Shown in pieces: positions 45,544-54,387 of a stretch of DNA of 64,000 nucleotides. The first letter of the stretch is position 1, and each line of letters begins with the position of its first letter. The notes beneath the pieces were generated by a model. That model ran no database searches and was not told the origin of the DNA. It worked only from the letters and a program-made list of their open reading frames with translations. Source of the DNA: Cupriavidus numazuensis (GTDB lineage Bacteria > Pseudomonadota > Gammaproteobacteria > Burkholderiales > Burkholderiaceae); the NCBI RefSeq assembly GCF_905397435.1, contig NZ_CAJPVI010000036.1, positions 1 to 64,000 on the forward strand, given 5' to 3'. Position numbers and translations under genes: made by a program.

Positions 45544-45656
45544 GCGATGGCTGCCATTCCGCTAAATCGAGGGAACGGCCGCCAGATCGCATACGGCGGC
45601 CGCCATGGCTGCCAGGGTCAGAGATGCCTGGCGGCACCGGCGGACTGCGCAGCGGA

Positions 45657-46541
45657 CTACGTCGCCGGCGCGAGCTCGCGGTGTCTCACCAGCACATTAC
45701 CATGGGCCCGGAAATAGTTGGCAAGCCTTTCCGCAATATAGACCGAACGGTGCTGTCCGCCGGTGCAGCCGATCGCCACGGTCAGGTAGCTGCGATTGTC
45801 CGCAATGAAACTCGGCAGCCACTTTTCCACATAGGCGCGGATGTCTTCGGCCATGGCGAGCACCATCGGCTGCGCCTGCAGGAAATCGATCACGGGGCCG
45901 TCGCGGCCGGTCAGCGGGCGCAGTGCGAGGTCGTAATAAGGGTTGGGCAGCGAGCGCACGTCGAAGACGAGATCGGCATCGCTCGGTACGCCGTGCTTGA
46001 AGCCGAACGATTCGAACAGCAGCGTCAGGCGTTCGCTGTCTTCGCGGATCAGCTCCTTGATCCAGCTTCGCAGCGTATTGGTGCGCACGTTGCTGGTATC
46101 AATGCGGTGCGCAGACTCGGCCAGCGGGCTCAGCAGTTCGCGCTCCATCTCGATCGCTTCCATCAGGGCCCGGTCGTTGAACGCCGGTTCGCCGTCAGAG
46201 CCAGGCACGCCGTCGGTCAGGATCGACAGCGGGTGCCGGCGCCGCGTTTCCGAGTAGCGCTGCACCAGTGCGTCGGTGCTGGCCGTCAGGAACAGGACCT
46301 CGACCTGGTGCGTTTCGGCCAGTTCGCGGACCGTATCGGGCAGGTGTTCCAGCGATTCGCGGCTGCGGATGTCGGTGGCCACGCCCAGATGCGTGTAACC
46401 CTCGCTGGCGAGGTAGCGAGCCAGGTCGGGAATGAATTGAGCGGGCAGGTTATCGACGCAGTAAAAGCCTGCATCTTCAAGCACGTTCAGTGCGACGGAT
46501 TTGCCGGAGCCGGAGATGCCGGTGATGAGAATGATGCGCAT
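45657..46541 (-). CDS. rapZ: RNase adapter protein RapZ
   Basis: The 294-residue product is a nucleotide-binding and RNA-binding protein, which in E. coli directs RNase E to the sRNA GlmZ and so controls amino-sugar synthesis. The P-loop GISGSGKS is at 8-15, and the C-terminal domain contains [25 protein letters not shown] and the conserved [17 protein letters not shown]. It belongs to the rpoN-hpf-ptsN-hprK neighbourhood, but psiF with its terminator separates it from hprK. Start 46541 (MRIILITG) is fixed by the P-loop position. Confidence 0.95.
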   Translation of the reverse strand: MRIILITGISGSGKSVALNVLEDAGFYCVDNLPAQFIPDLARYLASEGYTHLGVATDIRSRESLEHLPDTVRELAETHQVEVLFLTASTDALVQRYSETRRRHPLSILTDGVPGSDGEPAFNDRALMEAIEMERELLSPLAESAHRIDTSNVRTNTLRSWIKELIREDSERLTLLFESFGFKHGVPSDADLVFDVRSLPNPYYDLALRPLTGRDGPVIDFLQAQPMVLAMAEDIRAYVEKWLPSFIADNRSYLTVAIGCTGGQHRSVYIAERLANYFRAHGNVLVRHRELAPAT

Positions 46542-46595
46542 ATCATCGGAAGCATAGCATCCGGCAATGGCCTCGTCATGACAGCGCCTGATGCA

Positions 46596-46628
46596 AACAA
46601 AAATGGCGAACCGCACGGTTCGCCATTT
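46596..46628 (-). terminator. Intrinsic terminator after psiF
   Basis: Thirteen-base arms AAATGGCGAACCG and CGGTTCGCCATTT close a two-base gap, and on the minus strand a T-rich tract follows. It separates psiF from rapZ, so rapZ needs its own promoter or readthrough. Confidence 0.85.
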
Positions 46629-46647
46629 CATCAGCGGAGGCTGAGGC

Positions 46648-47019
46648 TTACTTCGACAGGCATTCCTTCATGTACGCCTTGTACTCGTCGCCCTTCTTGC
46701 CCTTGCCTTCCTTGCTGCAGGCCGACATCTTTTCCTGCTGGCTCTTGGTCGGTTGCACACCCTTGGCCGAGAGGCATTGCTTCATGAAGGCCTTGCGATC
46801 GTCGCCTTTCTTGTCGCCAGCCTGCGCGTTGCAATCCTTCATCTTCTGCTGCTGCGCGGTGGGCGCCTTGGCGGCAGATGCCGGGACAGCCTTGTCTCCC
46901 GGGCCCGGTGCAGCCGGCATGGCGGGCGTTGCAGGTGTGGTTTGTGGTGCGGGTTGTGCCATTGCGCCAGTGGCCAGCAGCGGCGTCACCAGCACACACA
47001 TCGCGATCAGTTTTTTCAT
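46648..47019 (-). CDS. PsiF repeat-containing secreted protein
   Basis: A 123-residue protein with a signal peptide ([21 protein letters not shown]), an Ala/Pro-rich linker, and two PsiF repeats (about 60-90 and 92-121: [26 protein letters not shown] and the matching [26 protein letters not shown] unit), each with two conserved cysteines. E. coli PsiF is a phosphate-starvation-inducible periplasmic protein of unknown role. Start 47019 is fixed by the signal peptide. Confidence 0.9.
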   Translation of the reverse strand: MKKLIAMCVLVTPLLATGAMAQPAPQTTPATPAMPAAPGPGDKAVPASAAKAPTAQQQKMKDCNAQAGDKKGDDRKAFMKQCLSAKGVQPTKSQQEKMSACSKEGKGKKGDEYKAYMKECLSK

Positions 47020-47195
47020 GCTTGCTCTCCTGGCTGTGGAAAATTTCATGGCCACCTTTTGCCGGCCGACGGCTGGCGCAGCGGCTCCAGACTGGGCTCG
47101 ATGCCCATTACAGCACAAAACGAAGCACGTCCCCAGCGCGTTGACCAATTTGTCAACGCCGATGTAAGCAATTGAAAGCGAGTCGCGATGTCTGG

Positions 47196-48167
47196 TCAGA
47201 GCAGACGGCCCTGGCCGCGCGAGACTGCGTCGGCCTGCATGGCAGCGCGCTGGCGGTCCATGAAGTCGCGCAACGTGTCGATGCCACGCAGGCGCAGGAT
47301 CGTATTGCGCACGGCGGCCTCGACCAGCACGGCGAGGTTTCGGCCAGCCGCCACCTGGATCTTGACCATATGGATCGGCAAGCCCAGGACGTCGAGGTAC
47401 TGCGAATCGAGCGGCAGGCGTTCGAACTCGCCGTCATTGCGGCGCACCAGCTGCACGACCAGCTTCATCTTCATCTTCCGCCGCACGGCGGTCTCACCGA
47501 AGATGGTCTTGATGTCGAGCAGGCCCAGGCCGCGCACTTCCAGCAGGTTCTGCAGCAGCGGCGGGCAGCGTCCTTCGATGAAATCGGGGCCAAGGCGCAC
47601 GAAATCCACCGCATCATCGGCCACCAGTCCGTGGCCCCGCGAAATCAGTTCCAGGCCCAGTTCGCTCTTGCCCAGACCCGACTCGCCCATGATCAGCACG
47701 CCCATGCCGAGGATGTCGAGGAACACGCCGTGCATGGTCACGCGCGGTGCCGAAATGCGCGACAGGTACAGCCGCAGGTGGTCGATCACCGCAGCGGAAG
47801 ACACCGGCGTGGTGAACAGTGGCGTGGACGAACGCGTGCAGCGCAGTTCCAGGTCGGGTGGCGGCTCCATGCCGTCGGCCACGACTAGGAAGGGCGGCTC
47901 CAGCAGAATCAGCTCGCCCATCTGGCGCTTGCGCGTTTCGTCATCCAGGCGCTGGTAGTACGTGATTTCGGGTTTGCCGAGGACCTGGATCCGGTTCGGG
48001 TGGATCAGGTTCAGGTGGCCGACGAGGTCCGCGGCCGAGGTGGCCTCGCGGGCAAACTCCACGTCGAAGGCGCGGTCGGCCCCTTCCAGGCCAGCCACCC
48101 ACGAGAGTTTGATGTCGGCTGCGTTGTCGTCGAAGATCGACTGCGAGGTGACGCCGGTGAGTTCCAT
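47196..48167 (-). CDS. hprK: HPr kinase/phosphorylase
   Basis: Phosphorylates and dephosphorylates HPr on Ser46. The 323-residue product has the N-terminal domain (about 1-130), the P-loop GESGLGKS at 161-168, and the family signature [10 protein letters not shown]. In beta-proteobacteria it belongs to an incomplete, regulatory PTS rather than sugar transport. It follows ptsN after a 75-base gap on the same strand. Confidence 0.96.
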   Translation of the reverse strand: MELTGVTSQSIFDDNAADIKLSWVAGLEGADRAFDVEFAREATSAADLVGHLNLIHPNRIQVLGKPEITYYQRLDDETRKRQMGELILLEPPFLVVADGMEPPPDLELRCTRSSTPLFTTPVSSAAVIDHLRLYLSRISAPRVTMHGVFLDILGMGVLIMGESGLGKSELGLELISRGHGLVADDAVDFVRLGPDFIEGRCPPLLQNLLEVRGLGLLDIKTIFGETAVRRKMKMKLVVQLVRRNDGEFERLPLDSQYLDVLGLPIHMVKIQVAAGRNLAVLVEAAVRNTILRLRGIDTLRDFMDRQRAAMQADAVSRGQGRLL

Positions 48168-48242
48168 GCGGTATGACTTTCGGGGCGGGGGGCTGTGCCG
48201 GGCTTTACGGTCGTCCGGTCTGTTGCCAGCCCAGGGGAAGGG

Positions 48243-48698
48243 TCAGGGATGCCACTGTGTCAGGAGCTGATGCACTTCTTCGGGTGTGGCCAGCGTTGCG
48301 AGGCCTTCACGCATGTCGCGATCGGACAGCAGCTGTGCGATTTCCGAGAGGATCTCGAGATGCTGCTGCGTGGCCTGTTCCGGCACCAGCAGGAAGATCA
48401 GCAGCGAGACAGGCTTGCCGTCGGGCGATTCGAACGGGATCGGCTCGGCCAGCCGCATGAACGCCGCGAGCGGCTGCTTCAGTCCCTTGATGCGCCCATG
48501 CGGAATGGCCACGCCGGCGCCGAGGCCGGTCGAACCGAGCGACTCGCGCGCAAACAGGTTGTCGGTCACGGTCGCCCGCGCCACGCCATGGTTGTTCTCG
48601 AAGAGGAGCCCGGCTTGCTCGAAGACACGCTTCTTGCTGGTGACGCTGACGTCGAGGTTGATGTTGCCGGGTGGCAGCAGTTTGGCCAAACGATTCAT
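48243..48698 (-). CDS. ptsN: PTS IIA-like nitrogen-regulatory protein PtsN
   Basis: The 151-residue EIIA-Ntr protein is the end point of the nitrogen-related phosphorelay and regulates potassium transport and other targets in its non-phosphorylated state. The phosphorylated histidine is His67 in GVAIPHGRIKG. The rest matches the PTS_EIIA_2 fold. Start 48698 (MNRLAKLLPPGNINLDV) follows the family. It lies between hpf and hprK, the classic rpoN-cluster order. Confidence 0.96.
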   Translation of the reverse strand: MNRLAKLLPPGNINLDVSVTSKKRVFEQAGLLFENNHGVARATVTDNLFARESLGSTGLGAGVAIPHGRIKGLKQPLAAFMRLAEPIPFESPDGKPVSLLIFLLVPEQATQQHLEILSEIAQLLSDRDMREGLATLATPEEVHQLLTQWHP

Positions 48699-48800
48699 GG
48701 GCGATGCGAGGATTTCAGTTAGCAGGCAGTTCGGACTGCTCGGCCATGCAAGGCTGCGGGCCGGCTTATGGCGATACCATGGTTTGCCAGGCGTTTGGCC

Positions 48801-48806
48801 ATTATA
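48801..48806 (-). promoter_or_regulatory. Probable -10 box upstream of ptsN
   Basis: TATAAT on the minus strand lies about 100 bases before ptsN. The -35 is weak (TTGCAC is 21 bases upstream, too far). The 379-base gap 48699-49077 otherwise holds the hpf terminator (49001-49033) and no gene that I can support. Confidence 0.4.
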
Positions 48807-49000
48807 GAGCAGCGACTCCCTTGACTTGTGCAATGCAGCGCAGGGTCCTGTACGTTACTCCCCCGTGCTGGTGCCGCCGCACCGGGATAGGGCCAGCGCA
48901 CCGGAGTCGCTACCAGCCATGTCTCAGAGAGCATACACCGCCACGCGCCAGTTGCGAACATCTGTGCCACGGGCAGCCGTAGTTGGCGGGCAACAGGCGC

Positions 49001-49033
49001 AAAAAAGCCGCGCTACATGGCGCGGCTTGCTTT
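49001..49033. terminator. Intrinsic terminator after hpf
   Basis: Arms AAGCCGCGC and GCGCGGCTT close a six-base loop, with six A on one side and a TTGCTTTT tract on the other. On the minus strand it ends the rpoN-hpf transcript, leaving ptsN to its own promoter. Confidence 0.85.
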
Positions 49034-49077
49034 TATCAGTCCTTTTCAGCGGCCAGCCTCACGACTGGCAGGCATGA

Positions 49078-49431
49078 TCATTGCTGCTGTAGTTGCGCTT
49101 CGGCCATCTGGTACTTGACCGCTTCGCGGTCGTGGCCTTGCACGCGATCCTTGTAGCGAAGCACCTGGCGGTCCAGCTTGTCGACAAGTGCGTCGATGGC
49201 CGCATACAGGTCTTCGTGATGGGCTTCAACAAAGATGTCCTTGCCCCGGAGGTGCAGATTGATTTCCGCGTACTGCCGCCTGTCCTTTTCCTTATGGTTA
49301 TCGACTGAAAGTAGCACGCTAACGCCAATGACTTGATCGAAATGCCTGACGATACGCTCCAGCTTCGTTTCCACGTACTCACGCAACGCAGGCGTGATGT
49401 CCAGGTGGTGTCCACTGATCTTGAAGTTCAT
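49078..49431 (-). CDS. hpf: Ribosome hibernation promoting factor (short HPF type)
   Basis: The 117-residue product binds the 30S decoding region and promotes ribosome dimerisation or inactivation in resting cells. It begins [27 protein letters not shown] and contains the [20 protein letters not shown] and [17 protein letters not shown] segments of the S30AE family. Its length is that of the short form, lacking the dimerisation domain of long HPF. It starts 49 bases after rpoN. Confidence 0.95.
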   Translation of the reverse strand: MNFKISGHHLDITPALREYVETKLERIVRHFDQVIGVSVLLSVDNHKEKDRRQYAEINLHLRGKDIFVEAHHEDLYAAIDALVDKLDRQVLRYKDRVQGHDREAVKYQMAEAQLQQQ

Positions 49432-49480
49432 AGCGCTTCTCCTTCTGAAAGAGCTGCACCAGGCAGGCGGTGCAACTCGG

Positions 49481-50962
49481 CTACAAAGTCTTGCGGAGAT
49501 TGACAGCGGGGATCTTCAGGGCTTCGCGATACTTGGCGACGGTACGGCGCGCGACAACGAAGCCTTGTTCACCCAGCAATTCGGCAATTCGGCTGTCGGA
49601 AAGAGGACTCCTCGGGTCTTCGGCTCCTATAAGTTGCTTGATCAAGGCGCGGATCGCCGTTGATGAAGCCGCGCCACCGGTTTCGGTGGACACGTGGCTA
49701 CCGAAGAAGTACTTCAGTTCGAAAGTACCCATCGGCGTTGCCATGTATTTATTGGTCGTCACCCGGGATATGGTTGACTCGTGTAATCCCAGTGTATCGG
49801 CAATCTCCCGCAAAACCAAGGGGCGCATCGCGATTTCGCCATGCGTGAAAAAGTTCTTCTGACGTTCGACAATTGCCTGCGAAACTCGCAGGATTGTGTC
49901 GAACCTTTGCTGAATATTCTTGATCAGCCAGCGTGCCTCCTGCAGCTTTTGCTGCAGCCCGGCAGCGCCGGATTCCCCCTTCGCGCCGCGCAGGATCTGC
50001 GCGTACATGTCGTTGATGCGCAGGCGTGGCATCACGTCCGGATTCAGCTGTGCGATCCAGCCGCCACTGCTCTTGCGCACGAACACGTCGGGCACGACGA
50101 AATCCGCTTCAGGCCGGCTGTACGCATGGCCCGGGTACGGCGCGAGCGAACGGATCAGTTCATGCGCAGCCTTGAGCGCCGCTTCGTCTACCTGCAGCGC
50201 TTTTTTCAGGCGCGTGTAGTCGCGCACCGCAAGCAATTCAAGATGATGCTGGACGATCGACAGCGCCAGTTCGCGCTGCGGGTGCTGCAGCCGGCGCAAT
50301 TGCAGGCTCAGGCATTCGGCTGCGTTGCGCGCGCCCACGCCCGGCGGGTCGAAGCTCTGCAGCAGCGTGAGCATCGCCTGGACTTCGTCGACTTCGAATT
50401 CGAGTTCCTCGGGCAGCTCCGAGCAGATCTCGTCGAGCGACGTGCTCAGGTAGCCGTCGTCATCGAGCGATTCGATCAGGAAAATCGCCAGCCCCTTGTC
50501 GCGCACCGAGATCTTCAGCGGCGTGAGCTGTTCCATCAGATGTTCGCGCAGCGTGGGCTCGGCATCGCGCAGCTGCATGGGCGTCTTTTCGTCGTCCTCG
50601 CCCTGGGGGCGCCGTGCGAAATCGTCGAGGCTCCAGTCGCTGCCGTAGTCGTCGCCGCCGCTGTCGCTGTAGTTCTCGTCATCGCTGCCGCCTGCGCTGT
50701 CGGCATTCGCTTCGCCATTGCCCTGCGGTTCGGCAGGAGCGGGGGCCGGGGCACTTTGCAGGTTGACCGAGCCATCCGCGGCTACGCGCAGCGGGCTTTC
50801 GATCCAGTCGTTTTCGCGCTCCAGCAGCGGGTTTTCCGTGAGGGCCTGCTCGACTTCCTGTTGCAGTTCCAGCGTGGAAAGTTGCAGCAATCGGATCGAC
50901 TGCTGCAGTTGCGGCGTGAGTGCCAGATGTTGCGAAAGGCGGAGCTGGAGCGACGGTTTCAT
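49481..50962 (-). CDS. rpoN: RNA polymerase sigma-54 factor RpoN
   Basis: The 493-residue sigma-54 has the Gln/Leu-rich activator-contact region I ([29 protein letters not shown]), an acidic and Gly/Ser-rich region II (about 70-120), core-binding and helix-turn-helix domains ([23 protein letters not shown]), and the RpoN box [10 protein letters not shown] at 471-480. It recognises -24/-12 promoters such as the one predicted upstream of nrtA at 25728-25743. It follows lptB on the same strand after 100 bases. Confidence 0.97.
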   Translation of the reverse strand: MKPSLQLRLSQHLALTPQLQQSIRLLQLSTLELQQEVEQALTENPLLERENDWIESPLRVAADGSVNLQSAPAPAPAEPQGNGEANADSAGGSDDENYSDSGGDDYGSDWSLDDFARRPQGEDDEKTPMQLRDAEPTLREHLMEQLTPLKISVRDKGLAIFLIESLDDDGYLSTSLDEICSELPEELEFEVDEVQAMLTLLQSFDPPGVGARNAAECLSLQLRRLQHPQRELALSIVQHHLELLAVRDYTRLKKALQVDEAALKAAHELIRSLAPYPGHAYSRPEADFVVPDVFVRKSSGGWIAQLNPDVMPRLRINDMYAQILRGAKGESGAAGLQQKLQEARWLIKNIQQRFDTILRVSQAIVERQKNFFTHGEIAMRPLVLREIADTLGLHESTISRVTTNKYMATPMGTFELKYFFGSHVSTETGGAASSTAIRALIKQLIGAEDPRSPLSDSRIAELLGEQGFVVARRTVAKYREALKIPAVNLRKTL

Positions 50963-51062
50963 GCGACCTATTTTATGCGCATCTTTCCGATGTTGGAACG
51001 GAAATTGCTATCGCTGATGTCGCTTGATCGTCTCTTTCCGGGGGCAACATGCCGCCCCGGCT

Positions 51063-51863
51063 TCACATGCGGAAATTCTCACCCAGGTAGACGCGCCGCA
51101 CCGATTCGTTCGCGATGATGTCTTCAGGCTGGCCCGACGCGAGCACGGTGCCTTCGCTGATGATGTACGCGTGGTCGCAGATGCCGAGGGTCTCGCGCAC
51201 GTTGTGGTCGGTGATAAGCACGCCGATATTGCGTGCCTTCAGGAAGCTGACGATGCGCTGGATTTCACCGACCGCGATCGGATCCACGCCGGCGAACGGT
51301 TCATCCAGCAGGATGAAGCGCGGCGACGAAGCCAGCGCGCGCGCAATTTCCACGCGGCGGCGTTCGCCGCCAGACAGCGACAGCGCCGGGTTGTTGCGCA
51401 GGTGGGCGATCTGCAAGTCGTCCAGCAGCGTATCGAGCCGCGCATCGATCTCGGCCTTGGGCAGCGGCTTGCCATTCACGACCTGGAGCTCCAGCACCGC
51501 GCGGATGTTCTCTTCGACGTTCAGCTTGCGGAACACCGACGCTTCCTGCGGCAGATAGGACAGCCCCATGCGCGCGCGTTCGTGGATGGCCAGGCCGCTG
51601 ATGTGCTGGCCGTCGAGCACGATATCGCCCTCGTCCAATGCTACCAGGCCCACGATCATGTAGAACGACGTGGTCTTGCCGGCGCCGTTCGGACCTAGCA
51701 GGCCGACGACCTCGCCGCTTTTCACGTCGAGCGACACGTCCTTGACCACCGTGCGCGTCCCGTAGCGCTTCTTAAGATGGCGCACGACCATCGTGCTGCT
51801 GTCGACACGGACGTCGCTGGCGGCGGAAGCGGGCGTGGGGGCGAGTGTTGCGGTATCGGTCAT
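51063..51863 (-). CDS. lptB: LPS export ABC transporter ATP-binding protein
   Basis: The cytoplasmic ATPase of the LptB2FGC lipopolysaccharide extractor. The 266-residue product has a non-conserved N-terminal extension of about 25 residues. The ABC signatures are Walker [32 protein letters not shown], Walker [20 protein letters not shown], and the LPS-specific [24 protein letters not shown]. It follows lptA with a 28-base gap. Translation may also begin at the ATG 24 codons in. Confidence 0.97.
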   Translation of the reverse strand: MTDTATLAPTPASAASDVRVDSSTMVVRHLKKRYGTRTVVKDVSLDVKSGEVVGLLGPNGAGKTTSFYMIVGLVALDEGDIVLDGQHISGLAIHERARMGLSYLPQEASVFRKLNVEENIRAVLELQVVNGKPLPKAEIDARLDTLLDDLQIAHLRNNPALSLSGGERRRVEIARALASSPRFILLDEPFAGVDPIAVGEIQRIVSFLKARNIGVLITDHNVRETLGICDHAYIISEGTVLASGQPEDIIANESVRRVYLGENFRM

Positions 51864-51891
51864 GTTGGGGTCGTGCGCTCGCGCGCGGGAT

Positions 51892-52533
51892 TCAGGGCTT
51901 GCTGGACGGCGCGGGCGCCGGCTTCAGGTCGAGCGGCGGGGCAGCGGCCGCACCACTCGCTTCCTGCCGCGGCGAGAGTACCGCGCGCACGCGTCCAGAC
52001 GGGTTGCCGGTCGAGGTGTTGTCGCCACCGCCGGCAGCTGTGTAGAACTCATTGCGGCTGTCGTAGGTCAGCACCGCGCCGCGGATCTCGTCGACGAGCT
52101 TGGCACCCTGCAGGCGCGCCATGCGTGCGTGGCCGATCAGCTTGGACAGCTCCTGCTTGCCGTCGTACTCGATGCGGTCGCCCCAGCCGTCCATGTATTC
52201 GTCGACGCCGTCACGCTTCTGGCGGATATACGCCTGCTTGCCGGCCTTGGCCGTGGCCACCGCGTACTGGTAGCCCTCGGGGTCGGTACGGATCTCGGCG
52301 GCGTCGGACTTCAGCACCATGGTGCCCTTGGTCAGGACCACATTGCCGGTCAGCGTGTAGATCTGCTTGACGTCGTCGTAGCTGGCGTTATCGGCTTCCA
52401 GGACCAGTGGCTTGTCCCGGTCCGCGCGTTCGGCATGGGCGGCCGGCAGCGCCAGCACAGCAAGCGCGGCGGCTGCGGCCAGCAGCACCGGGGCGGCGCG
52501 CCGGCGGGACAAGGTCGACAGGGAAGCAATCAT
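51892..52533 (-). CDS. lptA: LPS transport periplasmic protein LptA
   Basis: The periplasmic bridge protein that forms the beta-jellyroll filament carrying LPS to the outer membrane. The 213-residue product has a signal peptide (about 1-31, ending ALPAAHA) and the OstA fold with [30 protein letters not shown] and [33 protein letters not shown]. The C-terminus is a Pro/Ala-rich tail. Start 52533 is fixed by the signal peptide. Confidence 0.95.
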   Translation of the reverse strand: MIASLSTLSRRRAAPVLLAAAAALAVLALPAAHAERADRDKPLVLEADNASYDDVKQIYTLTGNVVLTKGTMVLKSDAAEIRTDPEGYQYAVATAKAGKQAYIRQKRDGVDEYMDGWGDRIEYDGKQELSKLIGHARMARLQGAKLVDEIRGAVLTYDSRNEFYTAAGGGDNTSTGNPSGRVRAVLSPRQEASGAAAAPPLDLKPAPAPSSKP

Positions 52534-52618
52534 GTTGGCAAGGGTCGCAGGAAGGCGGAAGTTCGCGCGAAGCTCGGGTCCGCGGTGCCGCCCCGTCGCG
52601 CGCGGGCGGCTGTTGTTG

Positions 52619-53245
52619 TCAGGATCCCGGAGTCCGGGCAGGCGCACCGGTAATGATGGTGCCGCGTACGTTACCCAGCAATTGTACTTCGCGGGTAACG
52701 TTGTTGAAGATCAGGCCGTTGGCGGTCATGACCGACGGGCCGCGCGTGAGCTTCACGGCCTTGTCGGTCTTGACGATGTCATCGTTGAGCAGCACCTGGA
52801 AGTAGCTGGACGCCGCCGTCAGCAGGGGGTCCTTGGCCGGGTCCGCACCCTGCTGGCGTTCGACGAAGCCATTGCCGTACAAGTCGATGACCGAGCCCTC
52901 GGCGTTCATGCGGCCGATGTCGGAGCGCACGGTCACCGGCGGCCGGTCGGGCGCGTAGGCGCGCATGGCGGGGCGGGTCACTTCGTAGGTCTGGTCGTCG
53001 TCGAAGTGGATCATCTTGTCGCCGGTGAACCGCACCTTGGTGCTGCCATCCTGCGCCAGCTCGGTGGCCGAGAACCGCTCCATGTAGTAGTCGGCCTCGT
53101 GCTTGCGGACGACGGGCGCACTGGTGCCTTGCTGCTGCGAATTGATCTGCACCAGCCAGAACGTGCTGCCTGCCACCACTGCCATCAGCAGCAATGGCAG
53201 CAGCCGCAAGACGATCCCGGTGAGGGAGGACAGGAGGGCCTGCAT
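52619..53245 (-). CDS. lptC: LPS export system protein LptC
   Basis: The bitopic membrane protein that passes LPS from LptB2FG to LptA. The 208-residue product has one N-terminal transmembrane helix (about 10-32) and a periplasmic beta-jellyroll (for example YYMERFSATELAQDGSTKVRFTGDKMIHFDDDQTYEV). It begins 25 bases after kdsD with no kdsC between, unlike the usual kdsD-kdsC-lptC order. Confidence 0.93.
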   Translation of the reverse strand: MQALLSSLTGIVLRLLPLLLMAVVAGSTFWLVQINSQQQGTSAPVVRKHEADYYMERFSATELAQDGSTKVRFTGDKMIHFDDDQTYEVTRPAMRAYAPDRPPVTVRSDIGRMNAEGSVIDLYGNGFVERQQGADPAKDPLLTAASSYFQVLLNDDIVKTDKAVKLTRGPSVMTANGLIFNNVTREVQLLGNVRGTIITGAPARTPGS

Positions 53246-53270
53246 GGTCTCTTTGCGTGCGCGCCGGGGT

Positions 53271-54254
53271 TCAGATGACCTTGGCGCGGGTCAGGTCGTG
53301 GATATGCAGCGCGCCTACCAGGCGCCCGTCATGGTCGACCACCAGCAACTGGTTGATGCGGTTGGCTTCCATGACCTGCACGGCTTCGACGGCGAGCTGG
53401 TCTTCGTGCACCACGTGCGGGTTGTGGTGCATGACGTCGCCGATCGGCACGGTTTTCCAGTCGCGCGGGGTTTCCAGCAGGCGGCGCAGGTCCCCGTCGG
53501 TGAATACGCCGATAGCCTTGCCGTCCGGGTCGACCACGGCGGTCATGGCCATGCCCTTGCGCGTGATTTCCATCAGCGCCTGGGCCAGCGGCGTGTTTTC
53601 GCGGACTTGCGGCACGGCATTGCCGCTGCGCATCACGTCGCGCACGTGGGTCAGCAGCTTGCGGCCGAGCGCGCCGCCCGGATGCGAGCGGGCGAAGTCT
53701 TCCTCGCCGAAGCCGCGCGCATCGAGCACCGCGACCGCCAGCGCATCGCCGAGCGCGAGCGCCGCAGTGGTGCTGGCCGTCGGCGCCAGGTTCAGCGGGC
53801 AGGCTTCCTTTTCCACGCCGGCATCGAGATGGGCGTCGGCGAGCTTGGCCAGGTTCGATTCCGGGTTGCCGGTAACCGAGATCAGCCGCGCGCCGATGCG
53901 CTTGACGATTGGGATGATCGACAGCAGCTCGCCGGTTTCGCCGGAATTGGAGAACGCGATCAGTACATCGTCGCGCGTGACCATGCCGAGGTCGCCGTGG
54001 CTGGCTTCGGCCGGATGGACAAAGAAGGCCGGCGTGCCGGTCGAGGCCAGCGTCGCCGCAACCTTGCGGCCGATATGGCCCGACTTGCCGATGCCCGACA
54101 CCACGACGCGTCCCGTGCACTCCAGGACGAGCTGCACGGCATGTGAGAAGTCCGCAGTCAGGCGCCCCGAAAGTGCGGCGACCGCTTCGGCTTCAATCTG
54201 GAGGGTACTTTGGGCGAGCCGGAGTGCTCGATCCGCATCGAAATTGGCTATCAT
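53271..54254 (-). CDS. kdsD: Arabinose-5-phosphate isomerase
   Basis: Converts ribulose 5-phosphate to arabinose 5-phosphate, the first step of KDO synthesis for LPS. The 327-residue product has an SIS domain (about 30-175, GRVVVSGIGKSGHIGRKVAATLASTG and AFSNSGETGEL) and a pair of CBS domains (about 205-327). Start 54254 (MIANFDADRALRLA) is family-typical; a long open frame upstream is antisense to the antiporter gene. It is divergent from that gene and heads the lpt-rpoN series. Confidence 0.95.
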   Translation of the reverse strand: MIANFDADRALRLAQSTLQIEAEAVAALSGRLTADFSHAVQLVLECTGRVVVSGIGKSGHIGRKVAATLASTGTPAFFVHPAEASHGDLGMVTRDDVLIAFSNSGETGELLSIIPIVKRIGARLISVTGNPESNLAKLADAHLDAGVEKEACPLNLAPTASTTAALALGDALAVAVLDARGFGEEDFARSHPGGALGRKLLTHVRDVMRSGNAVPQVRENTPLAQALMEITRKGMAMTAVVDPDGKAIGVFTDGDLRRLLETPRDWKTVPIGDVMHHNPHVVHEDQLAVEAVQVMEANRINQLLVVDHDGRLVGALHIHDLTRAKVI

Positions 54255-54387
54255 GGCGTCGAAGTATACCAACGAATGCGGCGACGCCCGGGCCGTCCCG
54301 GCGAGCGCCGCGCTTGCCGTGTTCCGCCGGCAGGGCCCCGTGCCGGGCGCAGCCGGCCAGCCCTGCCGGTTCATCCTGAGCCGCCTG

